Shown in pieces: positions 11,801 to 23,656 of a DNA stretch of 64,000 nt. Numbering within the stretch: position 1 is the stretch's first letter; every line of letters starts with the position of its first letter. The stretch is from Aradus depressus (taxonomy: Eukaryota > Arthropoda > Insecta > Hemiptera > Aradidae). A model generated the notes under the pieces. It saw only the letters and a list, made by a program, of their open reading frames with translations, had not been told where the DNA came from and did no database searches. The stretch lies in the NCBI GenBank assembly GCA_963662175.1, contig OY759216.1, positions 53,027,087-53,091,086 of the forward strand, given 5' to 3'. Made by a program: the position numbers and the translations under genes.

Positions 11801-12425
11801 GGTTTTGTATATCTCTGGTTTGTATCCATTTGTATCCTTTCTCTGGTCACAGGGAATAAATTCGTAAGTCTAAATACGTAACTTTTCAGGGCAGCACTTT
11901 TTTACTTTTGCATTAATCGTGTAAATCCAGTTTTTGGAATAAATAAATTATGTTTGCATCATTATTAATCACATGCCTTCTAAATCTATAGGAGTGAATG
12001 AAATGAATATTGTTAATCCTTTTTTTGGATTTTCCCTTAGTTACCTAACCATTCCCTAACACTTACCTAATTATTAACCATACTTTTCGAAATACTAGTG
12101 AATGATGCCTCTCTAAAGTTGATTTAACCGAAAACGCCCTCTTCACTTGGAATAAATGGTTAAATGCAGTTATCTCCTGAATGATTCCTCAAAGAAGTTG
12201 CTTTAACCGAGAACATACACAATTTTACGAGGTACCAAGAAACCTACATCTTTATAATTCCGAAAGTATTAGAGTCCTGAGCTCCCAATTTCTTCACAGT
12301 GCGCAGATGGCTTGGGAGATGATCAGAGTACACTTAACTCATTTTGACCATTTTACGACTTAACAACTTATTCCCTGTGGCCATAGATATACGAATACAT
12401 ACTAAATTCCGTGTAGATACATACA
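11801..12425. other. Intron 1 stretch; part is duplicated at 48360-48480
   Basis: No gene was recognised. The segment at about 12240-12370 (TATAATTCCGAAAGTATTAG and onwards) recurs in inverted orientation at 48360-48480, so it is a dispersed repeat. Confidence 0.5.
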
Positions 12426-12429
12426 TTAA

Positions 12430-12740
12430 TCTGTTAGAAATTAGAAGTTGTTTTCATTGGAATTCCATGTTTTCCGACTCTCTCATTCCAAAAATGAAAA
12501 CAAAATTTCCTGTTAGTCTGTGAACATGATGAATCCACATAGATGAATAGAAATGGAAACCCCATGAGGATGACACCTATCAATTTTTAGCGAAACCAAT
12601 TTATGGGAAGAGGGGTTCCAAAGGAGGGGGCTCGACTTTTAGGGGTTTTCCCTAATTACTGTCAATGTAACGAATGTATCAAAACAACATTTAGTGTGAG
12701 AATACAGAAGTCCGTGAGTAAGCCCCCTGTAAGGGATAAG
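12430..12740 (-). repeat. Rep-A copy
   Basis: Minus-oriented. It has ATTCCATGTTTTCCGACTC near 12460, then a central unit with GAAGAGGGGTTCC. Confidence 0.6.
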
Positions 12741-13340
12741 AGCACTGGATGCTTAGGTCCCTAGGTGTAAAACACCAGCCCATCACATATATATATATAA
12801 GCCCCCTGTTGATTTTCAACTGTATCGTTAAATTGAATTCGAACTTCCCCATTCGCCAACTTTTTTATGTTGTATTTTTAACACCCATCTTTATGATTAG
12901 AACGACTTCACTACACCTTCAGAATAATTAATACAATACAATGCCGGATAAGAGGTTCCGGATACCTTGGAAAAAGTCTTGGAAAACAGAGACATTGGCC
13001 AACAAGAGGTATGCAAACAGGTAGGATAATTAATAGATTTATACAGAAAGCCTGATAGTGGTCCTGTCGGTTGAGACAAAGAGAAGAGAAGGAACAGGAT
13101 GAAGGATGGCATATTGTGGATGTTGGAGATTGGAACAACCTAACCAGAGATATCGTCCAATCTAATTGAGGAAGTATTCAACATCAATTTCATTTAAGGG
13201 TGTTCAAAATTGTACACTAATAAGTTGAGAGGTTCCCGACAAAATTATACAGACGCAACTTCAGTTTTCACTTTTAAAATCACCACAAAGCGTGATCCTA
13301 ACAAAAAATTCCAATAGTGAAAATATTTTAGTTTAAACAA
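12741..13340. other. Intron 1 stretch without a called gene
   Basis: Short overlapping open frames on the minus strand at 12897-13138 show no recognisable domain. Confidence 0.4.
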
Positions 13341-13538
13341 AAACTTAACAGAATAATCTTAAGATATTCAAATAAACTTAACAGAATAATCTTAAGATAT
13401 TCAAATAAACTTAACAGAATAATCTTAAGATATTCAAATAAACTTAACAGAATAATCTTAAGATATTCAAATAAACTTAACAGAATAATCTTAAGACATT
13501 CAAATAAACTTAACAGAATAATCTTAAGATATTCAAAT
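13341..13538. repeat. 33-bp minisatellite, six copies
   Basis: Six exact-length 33-bp units start at 13341, 13374, 13407, 13440, 13473 and 13506. The unit runs AAACTTAACAGAATAATC then TTAAGATATTCAAAT. Only the fifth unit shows a substitution (AAGACATT). The period is a multiple of three, so a repetitive open frame appears on the minus strand. I regard it as non-coding. Confidence 0.9.
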
Positions 13539-14280
13539 AAACTTAAGAACTGGTATACATAATGAAGTAGGTACATAGTATAATAAGTATAATATAATAA
13601 ATAAAAGAAATAATGGCAATATGAAAAAATGTCGAGCAAACAAAAAAAAAAAATCAAAATAAAATAAATGTGTACATTTCTGTGTACATAAACAAAATTA
13701 TAAAATTAGTGAATATAATTATGACGATTTGAAATAAGTTTGATGGCAAAAATATAGTCGGACACTTATATATATAATAATTGTGCCAAATCGTCGCCTC
13801 GAGACTTGCTTTGAGGTAAACCACTGTTTTTCATTTGTAACTAATTACAACAAAAGTACAGGAATAATTATTTTGAATTGTAACGGTCAAAAGAAGAGGG
13901 AGGTTACTTTCTTTTTTTTATTTCTTCTGATTGTTAATGCCTTCTGAAAGTTACTGTTTGTAAACATCAGTTCAGTTTTAAAGAGGCTGAGACTAATTTA
14001 ATCTTTAAGCAGGGAGTAAATAACAGGAGTGTATTCAAAATATCGAAAATTTTAAGAGAAGGTGCGAAATGTCATAAAAAATATTTAGAAAACTTGTCAT
14101 TTCTTCTCAGACTGCATCAATTTGCTAGATGCATTAAAAGTATCCAACTGCAACTATAAAATGGATATACATATGCATATTCTTCTATTTGCTGGTACTC
14201 CGCCTAAAGCAGATGGCAATAAAAGAACTTACAAATATAATATAGACAAAACTAATAAAAACAAAGAACTTATTATTTAT
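13539..14280. other. Intron 1 stretch without a called gene
   Basis: AT-rich. Nothing recognised. Confidence 0.5.
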
Positions 14281-14454
14281 ATAATAACTTCCAAGTATTT
14301 ATTTAAATCGACCAGTTTCACTAAAAATCAATAGTTGACTTACACTAAACTTTGTGTCCATATATTTATTTTATGAGCAGGTATTTGGGTTTTCAGTTGA
14401 ACGTCCCCTATCCCCTCCCCTTTTTCTTTGGCCGATTTAGCTGAAAATTGTTAG

Positions 14455-14468
14455 GTGTCGTCCTCATG
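14455..14468. repeat. 14-bp target-site duplication, left
   Basis: GTGTCGTCCTCATG, exactly repeated at 14866-14879 after the A-tract of the R1 fragment. Confidence 0.9.
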
Positions 14469-14865
14469 GAGTTGATACGAGGAACAGGATCGTACCTGGG
14501 ACTCGAACTACGGCAGCTGGTGACAGAAACCGGCTACCCAGTGTTCAGTCGATTTGTCGCCTCCTGGCGGAGAAAGAAAAAAGCACTATGACCCTGCGCC
14601 GGGGGCGACACCGGCGCCCCCACGTACTACAGCGAACGCCTCACATTCATGCCGAGCTCTCTCGGAGCGCCAATGAAACTAAAGTGGGCTGGGAGTGACC
14701 GCTTACCGTCGCACATGGTCGGCAGCGGTTGCTCCTAGCCTACCACAGCAACAGAAAATAATTATTTATGTTTTTATTTTATTTTTGAATGGCCACTAAA
14801 ATTGTTAGGCCCTCATTCCCTGACGATTCGACGATAGGTGTCGTGGCCTCCACCCCTAAAAAAAA
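14469..14865 (+). mobile_element. R1-clade LINE, severely 5'-truncated copy
   Basis: 397-bp insertion. It begins inside the end of ORF2 (reading LIRGTGSYLGLELRQL then FSRFVASWRRKKKAL and a stop at about 14589) and continues through a 3' UTR to a short A-tract at 14858-14865. It is flanked by an exact 14-bp target duplication, GTGTCGTCCTCATG, at 14455-14468 and 14866-14879. The C-terminus is collinear with the larger R1 copies at 36977-40063 and 49046-50128. It is 14 residues longer at this place than the 40-kb copy, suggesting the latter has a deletion. Confidence 0.88.
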
Positions 14866-14879
14866 GTGTCGTCCTCATG
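14866..14879. repeat. 14-bp target-site duplication, right
   Basis: Partner of 14455-14468. Confidence 0.9.
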
Positions 14880-15090
14880 TTTTGGCTAATAAATTTCGTG
14901 TCGATACATTTATTCTTTCGAGAGTTCTTCTGTTCACAGAGACACAAATAATACTAATTTTTTGAATGAGGGGGGCGGTAAAACATGAATTTCACCTGAA
15001 AGCTGAACATCGAACTTCTAACGAATTACATAACTTTTCCTATACTTCGTGAATAGTAGCTGGAAAGTAAAAATATGCAACATTTCTGAG

Positions 15091-15660
15091 GTTGCTCCTC
15101 CCTGAAACTAGTCTCCGTCTGTGCCACTGCATATATGCACCCACCATAAATGAACTATATACATATATATGCATAAGTGAATATTAAATATGTGTAGTAG
15201 ATATGATAAGGTTGTATGAAAATGGCCGCTTTCTATTTCGCTCTGTTTACGACTCGGAAATTTAACAGCCATATTAAACACAATTAGTCACAAACACATA
15301 AAGGCTTAATGACCATTTCAAACAACACTCTCATAAATGTATTTAATAACAAATAAAAATTGAATAACATTGGTGACGTAGGAAGTTTCTTTGATAATAA
15401 ATTGTTTCCGAATAATTAGGTAATTCTCTTTTGACAACAAGAGCAATCAATTATTAAAAATAATGCTTAATCCTCTGTGTAGTGGTTGATATAGGCACAG
15501 GTGGAAGGAGGTTACGGTAGTGTAACGGTGTGGTGAACTTGAGTTGTGAGTTTATTAATTAAGTCTTTATTATCTTTAATCTTTGAGTTAAAACCCCTAC
15601 ACTCTGAATCATGATCAATATGAGCATACATAGATAACTAATTTAAATTTAAATAAATAT
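15091..15660. other. Intron 1 stretch without a called gene
   Basis: AT-rich. Nothing recognised. Confidence 0.5.
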
Positions 15661-15664
15661 TTAA

Positions 15665-15790
15665 AATTCTTCATCTCTGAAGTATAGAGGAAATTATGTA
15701 ATCGGTCAAAAATTCTATGTTGTTTTCACCGAAATTTCATGTTTACCGACTTTTTGATTCAGAAAATGAAACAAAAAATAATTCCTGTTT
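15665..15790 (-). repeat. Rep-A end fragment
   Basis: Minus-oriented terminal piece (AGTATAGAGGAAATTATGTA and onwards). A plus-oriented Rep-A end lies on the other side of the adjacent SINE (16153-16235), so the SINE sits between two ends facing opposite ways. Confidence 0.55.
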
Positions 15791-15794
15791 GTCT

Positions 15795-16152
15795 ATGTTA
15801 GGTATTGAGACTCATGCTCGGGCTTTAACTACAAGGTCATATCGCCTACTACCAGAGCGCTCTTTCGTCACTCTGGTGGACATGAGCCCGACTCTACTGT
15901 GGGAGTCCTAAATTTTGCCTAGCCTAAATTTTTATTCACTTAGAGCAGGTCTAGCAGGGTAGGGGTCTTTAACGAGTACCTGACATCGTACAGGCTCGGG
16001 ACCATCGCTTAACGTCCCATTCGAAGGACGGCGTGCTTAAGTTTATTTTACCTTCCAGACAAAATAAAGTAAGGGCCTCGGTCGGGTTTCGAACCCACGA
16101 TCTTGAGCTCAAAAGACAAGCACGCATACCACTGAGCTACCGGCGCCCTCTG
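15795..16152 (-). mobile_element. SINE-1, near-complete copy
   Basis: Minus-strand copy from the 3' body (CATGCTCGGGCTTTAAC) to the tRNA-like head. The head's reverse complement is at 16075-16152, with GGTTTCGAACCC (B box) and GAGCTACCGGCGCC (A-box region). The telomere-like tail is lost. Confidence 0.85.
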
Positions 16153-16235
16153 GAAATTTCGGTGATAACTCAATAACAAATATTTGACCAATCACATATA
16201 ACATCCTCTATGGGTGTGTTGGGGAACTAGAATGA

Positions 16236-17680
16236 TGATGCGTGCCACAGGTCTTATGAATCGGCTGAGCGCATAAACTGAATTTCTATAGACATTTCGA
16301 CAAAATATACTTATTGAAACAGTTTTATAAATAAACTTTATGAAAGGAGGAAGTATAAAAAGCCATTCAGTTATTTCAAATAAAAAGCCACAATTGTCTG
16401 GAGCCAAATGGTTGCGGCTAACCTCAAATATTTCACACGAGCCAGTGAAAGTAGCGAGGCAAGAGAGCCGTGAGAGGCCGGTCGTCCATTGAGTCAGTAC
16501 TCACTCAACCTTCTTGCTATAGTCAACATCACATCAACATTAAACGAAATTAATTGTAGCCGAGTCCTGACTTTAACAAGTAGCAACTCACCATTCTAGT
16601 TTATCTCATTCCCTAGCAGTAGAGATGCAGTTTTGAAAACGGATTTCTAGCTATAATATATAGAAATATCTATCTATAGTAAGCGGCATGAAACTAAATT
16701 CTTGACCTAGCAAAGTTGGTTCATTTCGGTTATTAATACGCAGCAGGATTGACCCAAGTTAAAACAAACTCAAAGAATTTCTGCCAACCTCTGGCGCGTT
16801 ATGTGGCTTATTCAGGGCCTGTATTGACATATATACAATATTAATAAAATGGGCCAATAATAATGAACATCAAATCAAAAATTCTAATTGAATGATCTTA
16901 ACGTAAAGTAACAAATAATTAAAAAAAAAGAGTAGGTAATCGAAACACAAAATGTTTAAAATAAATCACAATCGATACCTTATTTATAACAGGTTACAGT
17001 GGGGTTCACCAAATGATGATTTTACTTATATGTACACTTCCATTGTGTGTTTCATTGTAAGACTAATTCAACCGCATTCAAAACGAATTTAGGAAGTTGT
17101 TTCCAATAGTAGACACATGTATCATTTATTATGTCATATCGCTTTTAAAATGCAAGAACAAACAACTACTTAATCTTCATCTACTGAACCAACTTAACCA
17201 CAAAAACATTTGAAATCCCCTAAAAGGAAGCAGAGGATATATAATAGAATCACCTTACCTTCTAATGGTACTTGTCTGTCACGGAAGAAGATAGCAGACT
17301 GCTCAGTGTACTCACTTACCAAAATGGCATGACAACCACGGCCTATGTGATATTGGCAGGAAATTTCTCTCATCAACAGCTGAGATCCTAAGCTTGATTT
17401 TGCCCCCGATTTTTGAATCTTCCCTTGGAAGAAACTCGTTATTTGTTCAACATGTCTACTACTGGTGCCTTTACCCTATTTGTTTTCTGATAAATGTCAC
17501 CGGTTGAAGGTAAAAAAGAAAGGTTTCTAAATTGTTATTCTCACTAAATTTTCAAAGGCAGTACGCTGCCGTATAATAAGAACAGAGAAGACATTCTGAT
17601 GATGCCTGATAACATAAGCATGATGATCTAAAACAACCTTTCACATAAATATAAACATTAAAATATAACCTTGACGAAAG
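16236..17680. other. Intron 1 stretch without a called gene
   Basis: AT-rich with short open frames only. Nothing recognised apart from a tiny plus-strand SINE-1 piece at 17675-17725. Confidence 0.45.
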
Positions 17681-17784
17681 AGCTTCTAGTTAAAGCCCCG
17701 GCATGCGTCTTAACAACTAACTTAAAAAACTACATTTAAACACAAATACGTTACGTTATTTAGAATTAATGTAAATAAAATGAT

Positions 17785-18030
17785 ATAGTTAGGTATTGTG
17801 ACTCATGCGCAGGCTATAACTACGAGGTCATATCGCCTTACTACCAGAGCGCTCTTTTGTCTACCCATGTTTAGTTACCTTGGGTAGGGTCTTTACCGAG
17901 TATCTGACATCGAACAACCATCGTTTAACCTCCCATCCAAAGGACGGCGTGCTCCAGATTTTTTCACCTCCCAGATAAAAAAAAAATTGAAGAACCTCAG
18001 AGAGTTACGAACCCGAGATCTTGAGCTATA
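17785..18030 (-). repeat. SINE-1, 5'-truncated copy
   Basis: Minus-strand copy ending near the GATCTTGAGCT part of the head, where an (AT)n tract begins (18028-18044). Confidence 0.7.
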
Positions 18031-18044
18031 TATATATATATATA

Positions 18045-18455
18045 TAATGTAAACATTGAGTAAACTTAATAAATAAATAGATTATTACAAATGAACGAAG
18101 GTAAATTCTAATATTAAGGTTGCAAAATTGAATTTGTCTGTCCATTTTGGTGTGCAACTGCCGGGTTACACTGTTAATTTGAAATGAAATTGTAAACTGG
18201 ATTTACCCAAAGAAATGAGATGTGAAACTTGAATTATATTAGTTTTATGATGGAAAGTTCAGACACAGGAGGGTTTAGTAATGAAGCAACTTATCTCCTG
18301 GTTGTCGTAAAAACTGGTTAGTACGCCATGTAATGTACTGATAAATCTCAGTAGCTGTGAAATGCGGATACAGTGCAACTGATACTCATAAAACTTTCAA
18401 GAGAAATGAAAAGTAGAAAGAATATATAAATTATTTTAAAATTCTGCTCACCATG
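18045..18455. other. Intron 1 stretch without a called gene
   Basis: Nothing recognised. Confidence 0.5.
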
Positions 18456-18459
18456 TAGT

Positions 18460-19160
18460 AAGAAGTCGGTGAATCAGTGGTTATGTACTTCCCCAGCAAG
18501 AATTAATCAATTACGTTATGAAAGCGACCTTTTGGGCTAAAACTCGATATCTGACTTACATATGGCTTCTGAATCCTCATGCTAAATGTTGTATCGATAA
18601 ATTCATAACATGGGCAGTCATTAGGACATGTAAGTCGAGCTCCTTTCTGTGCCCCCCCCCCCCCCCCCCCCCTCTCCTTTCGACCCATTTCACCTAATAT
18701 TAATAGGTGTCATCCTTTGAGGTAAATATAAAATTTCATGTCGATAAATTCATTTCATCGGCAGTTATTGATTTGAGCCCTCTCTGATCCCCTCCCTATT
18801 TTGGCTGGTTCCGTTGAAAATTAATAGGTGTCATTCTTACAGGGCTTTGAATTTACATATGAATTTTCGTGTCAATATATTCATTACAACGGCAGTTATT
18901 AGAGTATTTTGTGTTAAGCCTCTCTCATAATGGCCCCTTCCATTCGGCCGATTTGGCTGAAAATTAATAGGTGTCGTATTTAGAGGGTTCTGGATACACA
19001 TATAAAATTTCGTGTCTATGCATCCATTCTACAGATATCGTGTTCACAAACACAACATAGACATTTTTTTTTTTTTTTTTCAATTTTGGAACTAGGAAAA
19101 CATGAAATTCCGTTAAAAATTCCGCATCGATTTTTTGTCCATAACTTCCTTTGTTTTACC
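18460..19160 (+). repeat. Rep-A copy, one of the longest
   Basis: Plus-oriented. It starts with GTCGGTGAATCAGTGG and GTACTTCCCCAGCAAGAATT, has at least four central units (with a run of about 22 C at 18651-18672) and ends near CATAACTTCCTTTG. Confidence 0.75.
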
Positions 19161-19955
19161 TATTATTAGCAGGTACCCGACTTCTCCTGTTCATTAAGCA
19201 GATTTAAACAAGTTAGTATGTTTTCTGCCAGGTTAGTAACTTCAAGTTATATCGTTATAGAAGTATGTTGATATTGTCTATGTCTTTAACACCGGTGGTT
19301 TGTGAGTTACCCCCTCAGCATAAATGGAAACTTTGACGACCTACAACTTTTAAAACTAAGTTCTACTCAATGTTCAATTCAAAACTCGAAACCCATATTA
19401 GGAGCGTCATTCCCCCCTCCCATTAATTTTTCATAACACAAAATCAGTTGCTATGTTTTCATGCTATGTTCATGGTAAAAACACGAAAAAAAAAATATAT
19501 AAAATAATAATATAGTAATAATAATCACAATGTCAGCAAAACAGCGAAAAGTGGGCTTGACGGGAGACGAAGACCGGACGTCCGGTAGTAAAACTTTCTC
19601 CGTATGGTAAACATTACAGAGGTTGGGAGCTGCTACTCAGTCGTTACTATAACAGTTACTTTCCTCAACCTTGCTAAGGTAACTGTATGCTAATTTCAGT
19701 TTATACAATTTCACCAGCATGTCTGACCAGTAGCGCGGCCTGGCCTCCTCAAAGTATAACAAATCTCAACATAACGAATCCAAAGATTATACTTTATACA
19801 TTTTCCGCATCCAGATAAACGAGATTTTTATTTCCCCAGCTATAGGGGGAAATTATTTTTTTTATTAGTAGGTAAGTCTTTATTTATTTATAAATAAAAA
19901 TACACTGTGATATATATATATTAAAAAAAAAAGTATACCTACACATTAAAATTGT
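19161..19955. other. Intron 1 stretch with a possible short reading frame
   Basis: Contains ATG at 19530 opening a 26-codon frame (MSAKQRKVGLTGDEDRTSG and onwards) that ends in TAA. No family was recognised and no splice donor context is convincing. A perfect 12-bp palindrome CCGGACGTCCGG lies near 19573. Confidence 0.3.
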
Positions 19956-19959
19956 TAAT

Positions 19960-21110
19960 ATAAAAAAAATTAATTATATTTATTTTTCTATAAAAAACAA
20001 TTTTCTTTTAAAACATGAATAAAAAAAAAAAACGAACATCAGCTGTTTTTAGTGTGTAGAGAAGAGTCGAGGTCAGGGTTGAATTGAGACGGTCTGAGTG
20101 AATATAGAGAGATGTTTTTAGGCTTAACTTAAGATGTGATGAACTAAATAGAAGTGAATTGACGGTGAAATTGATGCGCAAAGAAGGTACTGTTGTTTGT
20201 TTATTTGTTTTATATGCCCAAGATAATACTCTAAAAGAAGAATGATCAATATTTATTGGTTTATAAGATTTCTTTTTTAAAAAAAACTCCTCTCCTTTTC
20301 GGCCGATTGTGTTTAAAATCAATAAATGTCTTAATGATATACTACTGAACTACTGAAGCTACATTCATAAATATATTATAAGATGTCTTGTCAATAAATC
20401 GAGTTATTATGATATTGGCGATAAGACCCCTTTTCTATTTGGCTAAAAAATCAATATGTGTGACCCTTAAAGACCATCCACATCCAGGTTCCACTCATTA
20501 GTGCATCACATAGTTCTGTCTTCCTGTTCACAGCTCAAGTGACAAGGACAAAGCAACAAGGGTCAATGGAATCACACTTTTTTTGTTTTTTTCTCTCTTT
20601 ATTTTATTTTCAATTATAATTGTTAGAATTATGTTTCTAGTTCCCTGCTATATGTTGTGATGTATAAAATTACACACACATTCAAATTATTAATATTATA
20701 AAATTAATTATATTTATTTGTTATAAAAAACAAAGAAGCAACTAAATTAGTGAATAAAAATACTCGTCGCATTTGTTTTAAAACGAAACATAAAAACCAA
20801 TGAAGGAAAAACAATAGAAGACCATCAGCTGTTCTAATTAGGTGGACGCGTGTATGTTGTGGAGGAGAGGTGAGATGAGATGTGAAGGACGGACAGGCTA
20901 GGAATGAGAAAAGTGTTTAGGCTAACGTGTGGTGAACCAAGTAGGTATGAATTAACAGTAAAATTGATGCGCAAAGGAGGTACTTTTATTTATACATATA
21001 TATGCTCTAAATAACGTTAATTTGAAGAATGGTCAATATTTAAAATGAAAAGAGACTAAATAGATGTAAAAAATTAGGTTGTAAGATTTCTTTTTGTAAA
21101 TTATTTAATT
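19960..21110. repeat. Two diverged direct copies of a roughly 330-400-bp repeat
   Basis: Segments 19960-20290 and 20675-21075 align over their length. Shared stretches include ATTAATTATATTTATTT, CATCAGCTGTT, GTTTAGGCT and GAAATTGATGCGCAAAG (AAATTGATGCGCAAAG in the second). Between them is a Rep-A fragment (20284-20480). Identity is moderate. No coding capacity was recognised. Confidence 0.65.
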
Positions 21111-21550
21111 TTTTTATGTTAAAATCTCTTAGTTTTTAATGTTATAATGAAGGTTTAAGAAAATAAACCCAAATATTTGTTCTATAAATTCTATGCTATT
21201 CATTTTCCCTGTTGGCCTAGTAAGATAATTTGAAAAACTTTTGGATTAGATTTAATATTTTTACAAAATTTAGAAAAACAATATGACATCTCTTTAGAAA
21301 TTCAAATGAAAAATTTGTTAATTGAAATTTGTTTAAAATTGCACGTATTGAACTTTTGATATTTTTTTATTAGGGGCCTTTTCGGAAATTAATGTAGAAA
21401 TCAAAATTTAGTAAAAGACCAGAGATATAATTTCTACAGGAAATGTGGTAATGTTATTTAATTATTATTTATAATTTTATTATTTATTGTGTAATTATTA
21501 TTAATTTTATTTATTATTATTTTATTTAACATAATTTTAATTATCACAAT
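21111..21550. other. Intron 1 stretch without a called gene
   Basis: AT-rich; TTATTATT-rich at 21440-21540. Confidence 0.5.
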
Positions 21551-21895
21551 GTAGTATAGAGGAAGTCATGTAATCAGTAAAAAATATAAGATACTGAGTT
21601 TTAACCGGATTTTGAAGGTGTATGAACCTCCAATGAGCCCACAAAAATAACAAGAAACTAAATGTCTGTCGGGAGATGTGTGTACTTGAACAGCATTACA
21701 ACAGAATCCAGAGGCCCTTAAGGATGCCATATATATATACTAGCCTTCAGCCAAAGCAGGGTTCTTATCGCAAAAATCCTAATAACTCCATTTATTGGCA
21801 AGAAATCTTATATTCATGTATGTAGTTTCAAGAATATAGCATTAAGACATTTCTGGATTCTAAACACAATCGGCCTTCGAGGAGGAGGGCATGTT
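21550..21895 (-). repeat. Rep-A, decayed copy
   Basis: Minus-oriented. The terminal piece is at 21552-21612 and central-unit remnants are at 21730-21850 (AAAATCCTAATAACTCC). Confidence 0.45.
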
Positions 21896-21907
21896 TTTTA
21901 GGGGATG

Positions 21908-22510
21908 CAAATAAAAATAAAATAAAATAGTTTTATTGACATTCTTTTAGAACAAAAGCATCTCCTTTTGGAGGTTTTGAGTCTGGTGCTCTTTCAACAG
22001 AAGAGATCAGAAAAGAATTTAACGATTGTTCCAAAATTAAATTAAATTATTTCTTAAGTATAACTGTTACTTCTTGATTAAAATAAAATAAAAATAAAAA
22101 TAAAACAAAACAAAAGCAAAAAGTAAAATGAGGGTTATTTCTTAAATAGTTCTTTAACACATTTGTTGCATGTTTCTCTGTTGCTGGCCACTGGGCACCA
22201 TCCATCCCCTATTCTCTCCACTATCTCGTCCCTCCACCGCAGTCCTCGTCTTCCTTTTCCTCTTCTTCTGTCTCTAGGAATCCACTCCGTGCAGACTTTA
22301 GCCCATCGTCGAGGATCCATCCTTGTCACATGCCCGGTCCATCTCCACTTCATCAAGTGTGCTTCCTTCTGGAGGCTTCTTAGCCTCACCTTTCGTAGAA
22401 CCTCGCTGTTTCTTATTCTGTCACTTATCTTTATTCCAAGCATGCTCCTCATCATCCTAAGTACCTAAATTCAGTTCATTCATCCCCTAAATCAAAACAT
22501 GGAATAAAGA
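21908..22510 (-). mobile_element. RTE-like LINE, 5'-truncated copy with inverted 5' junction
   Basis: Minus-strand insertion. The right part codes for an RT C-terminus; the left part is a 3' UTR rich in AAAATAAAA-type repeats. A direct repeat TTTAGGGGATG flanks it (21897-21907 and 22511-22521). The 5' junction holds a 31-bp inverted copy of the adjacent flank: 22463-22493 is the exact reverse complement of 22509-22539, with a 15-base loop. Confidence 0.7.
22135..22455 (-). pseudogene. RTE-like LINE ORF2 C-terminal fragment
   Basis: An open stretch of 106 residues. MMRSMLGIKISDRIRNSEVL then KWRWTGHVTRMDPRRWAK and RRGLRWRDEIVERIGD give the conserved C-terminal signature of RTE-related LINE proteins (MLG-x-DRIRN-x-GH-x-RM-D-RW). 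It lacks RT and endonuclease domains and cannot act alone. The frame stays open to its stop at 22135, suggesting moderate age. Confidence 0.75.
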
Positions 22511-22539
22511 TTTAGGGGATGAATGAACTGAATTTAGGT
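22463..22539. repeat. Perfect 31-bp inverted repeat (hairpin) at LINE 5' junction
   Basis: Arms 22463-22493 and 22509-22539 are exact reverse complements; the loop is 22494-22508. Confidence 0.95.
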
Positions 22540-22815
22540 CGGTAACAACACCAATTGATTTTCAGCCAAATCAGTCAAAGAGAAAGGGAGCTTAACTCAA
22601 AAAAACTCTAATAACTGCCGTTGTAAGGAAATATCATATCTAAATTTATAACACCATAAGGACGAAATCTCTTTAATTTTTAGCTCGGTTTATCGTCACA
22701 AAATTTAGTAAGACGATTGACTCAGAAGTCCTCTTTTAAGTCAACTATAGATTTTTATCCCAAACGTCGAATTATCGTGTTGGGGAAGTACATTGCTGGT
22801 GATTCGCCAAATTTT
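22540..22815 (-). repeat. Rep-A copy
   Basis: Minus-oriented. It ends with GTGTTGGGGAAGTACATTGC and the hairpin GGTGATTCGCC followed by T-rich sequence. Confidence 0.65.
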
Positions 22816-23315
22816 TTTTTTTTTCCCTTTAGAAATTTCAATTAACCGTCATGTCGACCCGTGTTTTTCTTGAAAAATGTTAAAAATCATCACAACTGTC
22901 AAATTTAATTTCAATTTTTTTTAAAGTGAAAACTTCTTTAGCACCGTTGTGATTTGAAACTCGATGAAACGAAAAAGCGACACTATTGCCTTATATATAT
23001 ATATATATATATAGTTGTTTTATTTAGTCATCTGTTTGAATTGCTAACATAAGGACTTCTTGTAACTGAAAGTGAAGAGAAAAAAAGTTGCCGATAATGC
23101 TTCTTCTCTAGTCTTGTGACACAAAAAAGATAATCATGAAAAATTCCATCGCCTCCTCCTCTCCCTCCAAAAAGTTTGGAATTGTGAATTTGTTTAGACT
23201 TTTAAGGAGTTATTAAGGAAACATTTATTTCATACTTTAGTCACCATAAGACACTCGTATCATTTGTTGAAATTAAAAACATGGAGTTTGAATAATAATA
23301 TATACAATAATTGAG
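22816..23315. other. Intron 1 stretch without a called gene
   Basis: AT-rich; (AT)n at 22993-23013. Confidence 0.5.
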
Positions 23316-23316
23316 G

Positions 23317-23656
23317 GCGCCGGTAGCTCAGTGGTATGCGTGCTTGACTTCTGAGCTCAAGGTCGTGGGTTCGAAACCCGACTGAGGCCCTTAGTTTATT
23401 TAGTCTGGGAGGTAAAATAAACTTGAGCACTTCGGATGGTACGTTAAGCGATGGTCCCGAGCCTGTACGATGTCAGGTACTCGTTAAAGACCCCTACCCT
23501 AGATGAATAAAAATTTAGGGTAGGCAAAATTTAGGACTCCCACAGTAGAGTCGGGCTCATGTCCACCAGAGTGACGAAAGAGCGCTCTGATAGTAGGCGA
23601 TATGACCTCGTAGTTAAAGCCCAGGCATGAGTCAAAAACCTAACCTAACCTAACCT
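23317..23656 (+). mobile_element. SINE-1, full-length copy
   Basis: tRNA-like head 23317-23392: A-box TAGCTCAGTGG at about 23328, B-box GGTTCGAAACC at about 23369. The sequence following the anticodon region (CTCAAGGTCGTGGGTTCGA) resembles tRNA-Lys. The body runs about 240 bp and the tail is AACCTAACCTAACCT-type. Transcription would be by RNA polymerase III from the internal boxes; reverse transcription would depend on a LINE partner that I cannot identify. Confidence 0.9.

Larger units (their letters stand above)
14310..15090 (+). repeat. Rep-A copy interrupted by an R1 fragment
   Basis: Plus-oriented copy. The two halves (14310-14468 and 14866-15090) are separated by the R1 piece described next; the Rep-A sequence GTGTCGTCCTCATG is duplicated at the junction. 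Confidence 0.75.

Noticed and set aside
13328..13657. 109-codon frame with LSLFEYLKII repeats
   Set aside because: Product of the 33-bp minisatellite.
23317..23392. tRNA gene
   Set aside because: The head is joined to a SINE body, has a mismatched anticodon stem and is present in many copies; it is a SINE, not a functional tRNA.
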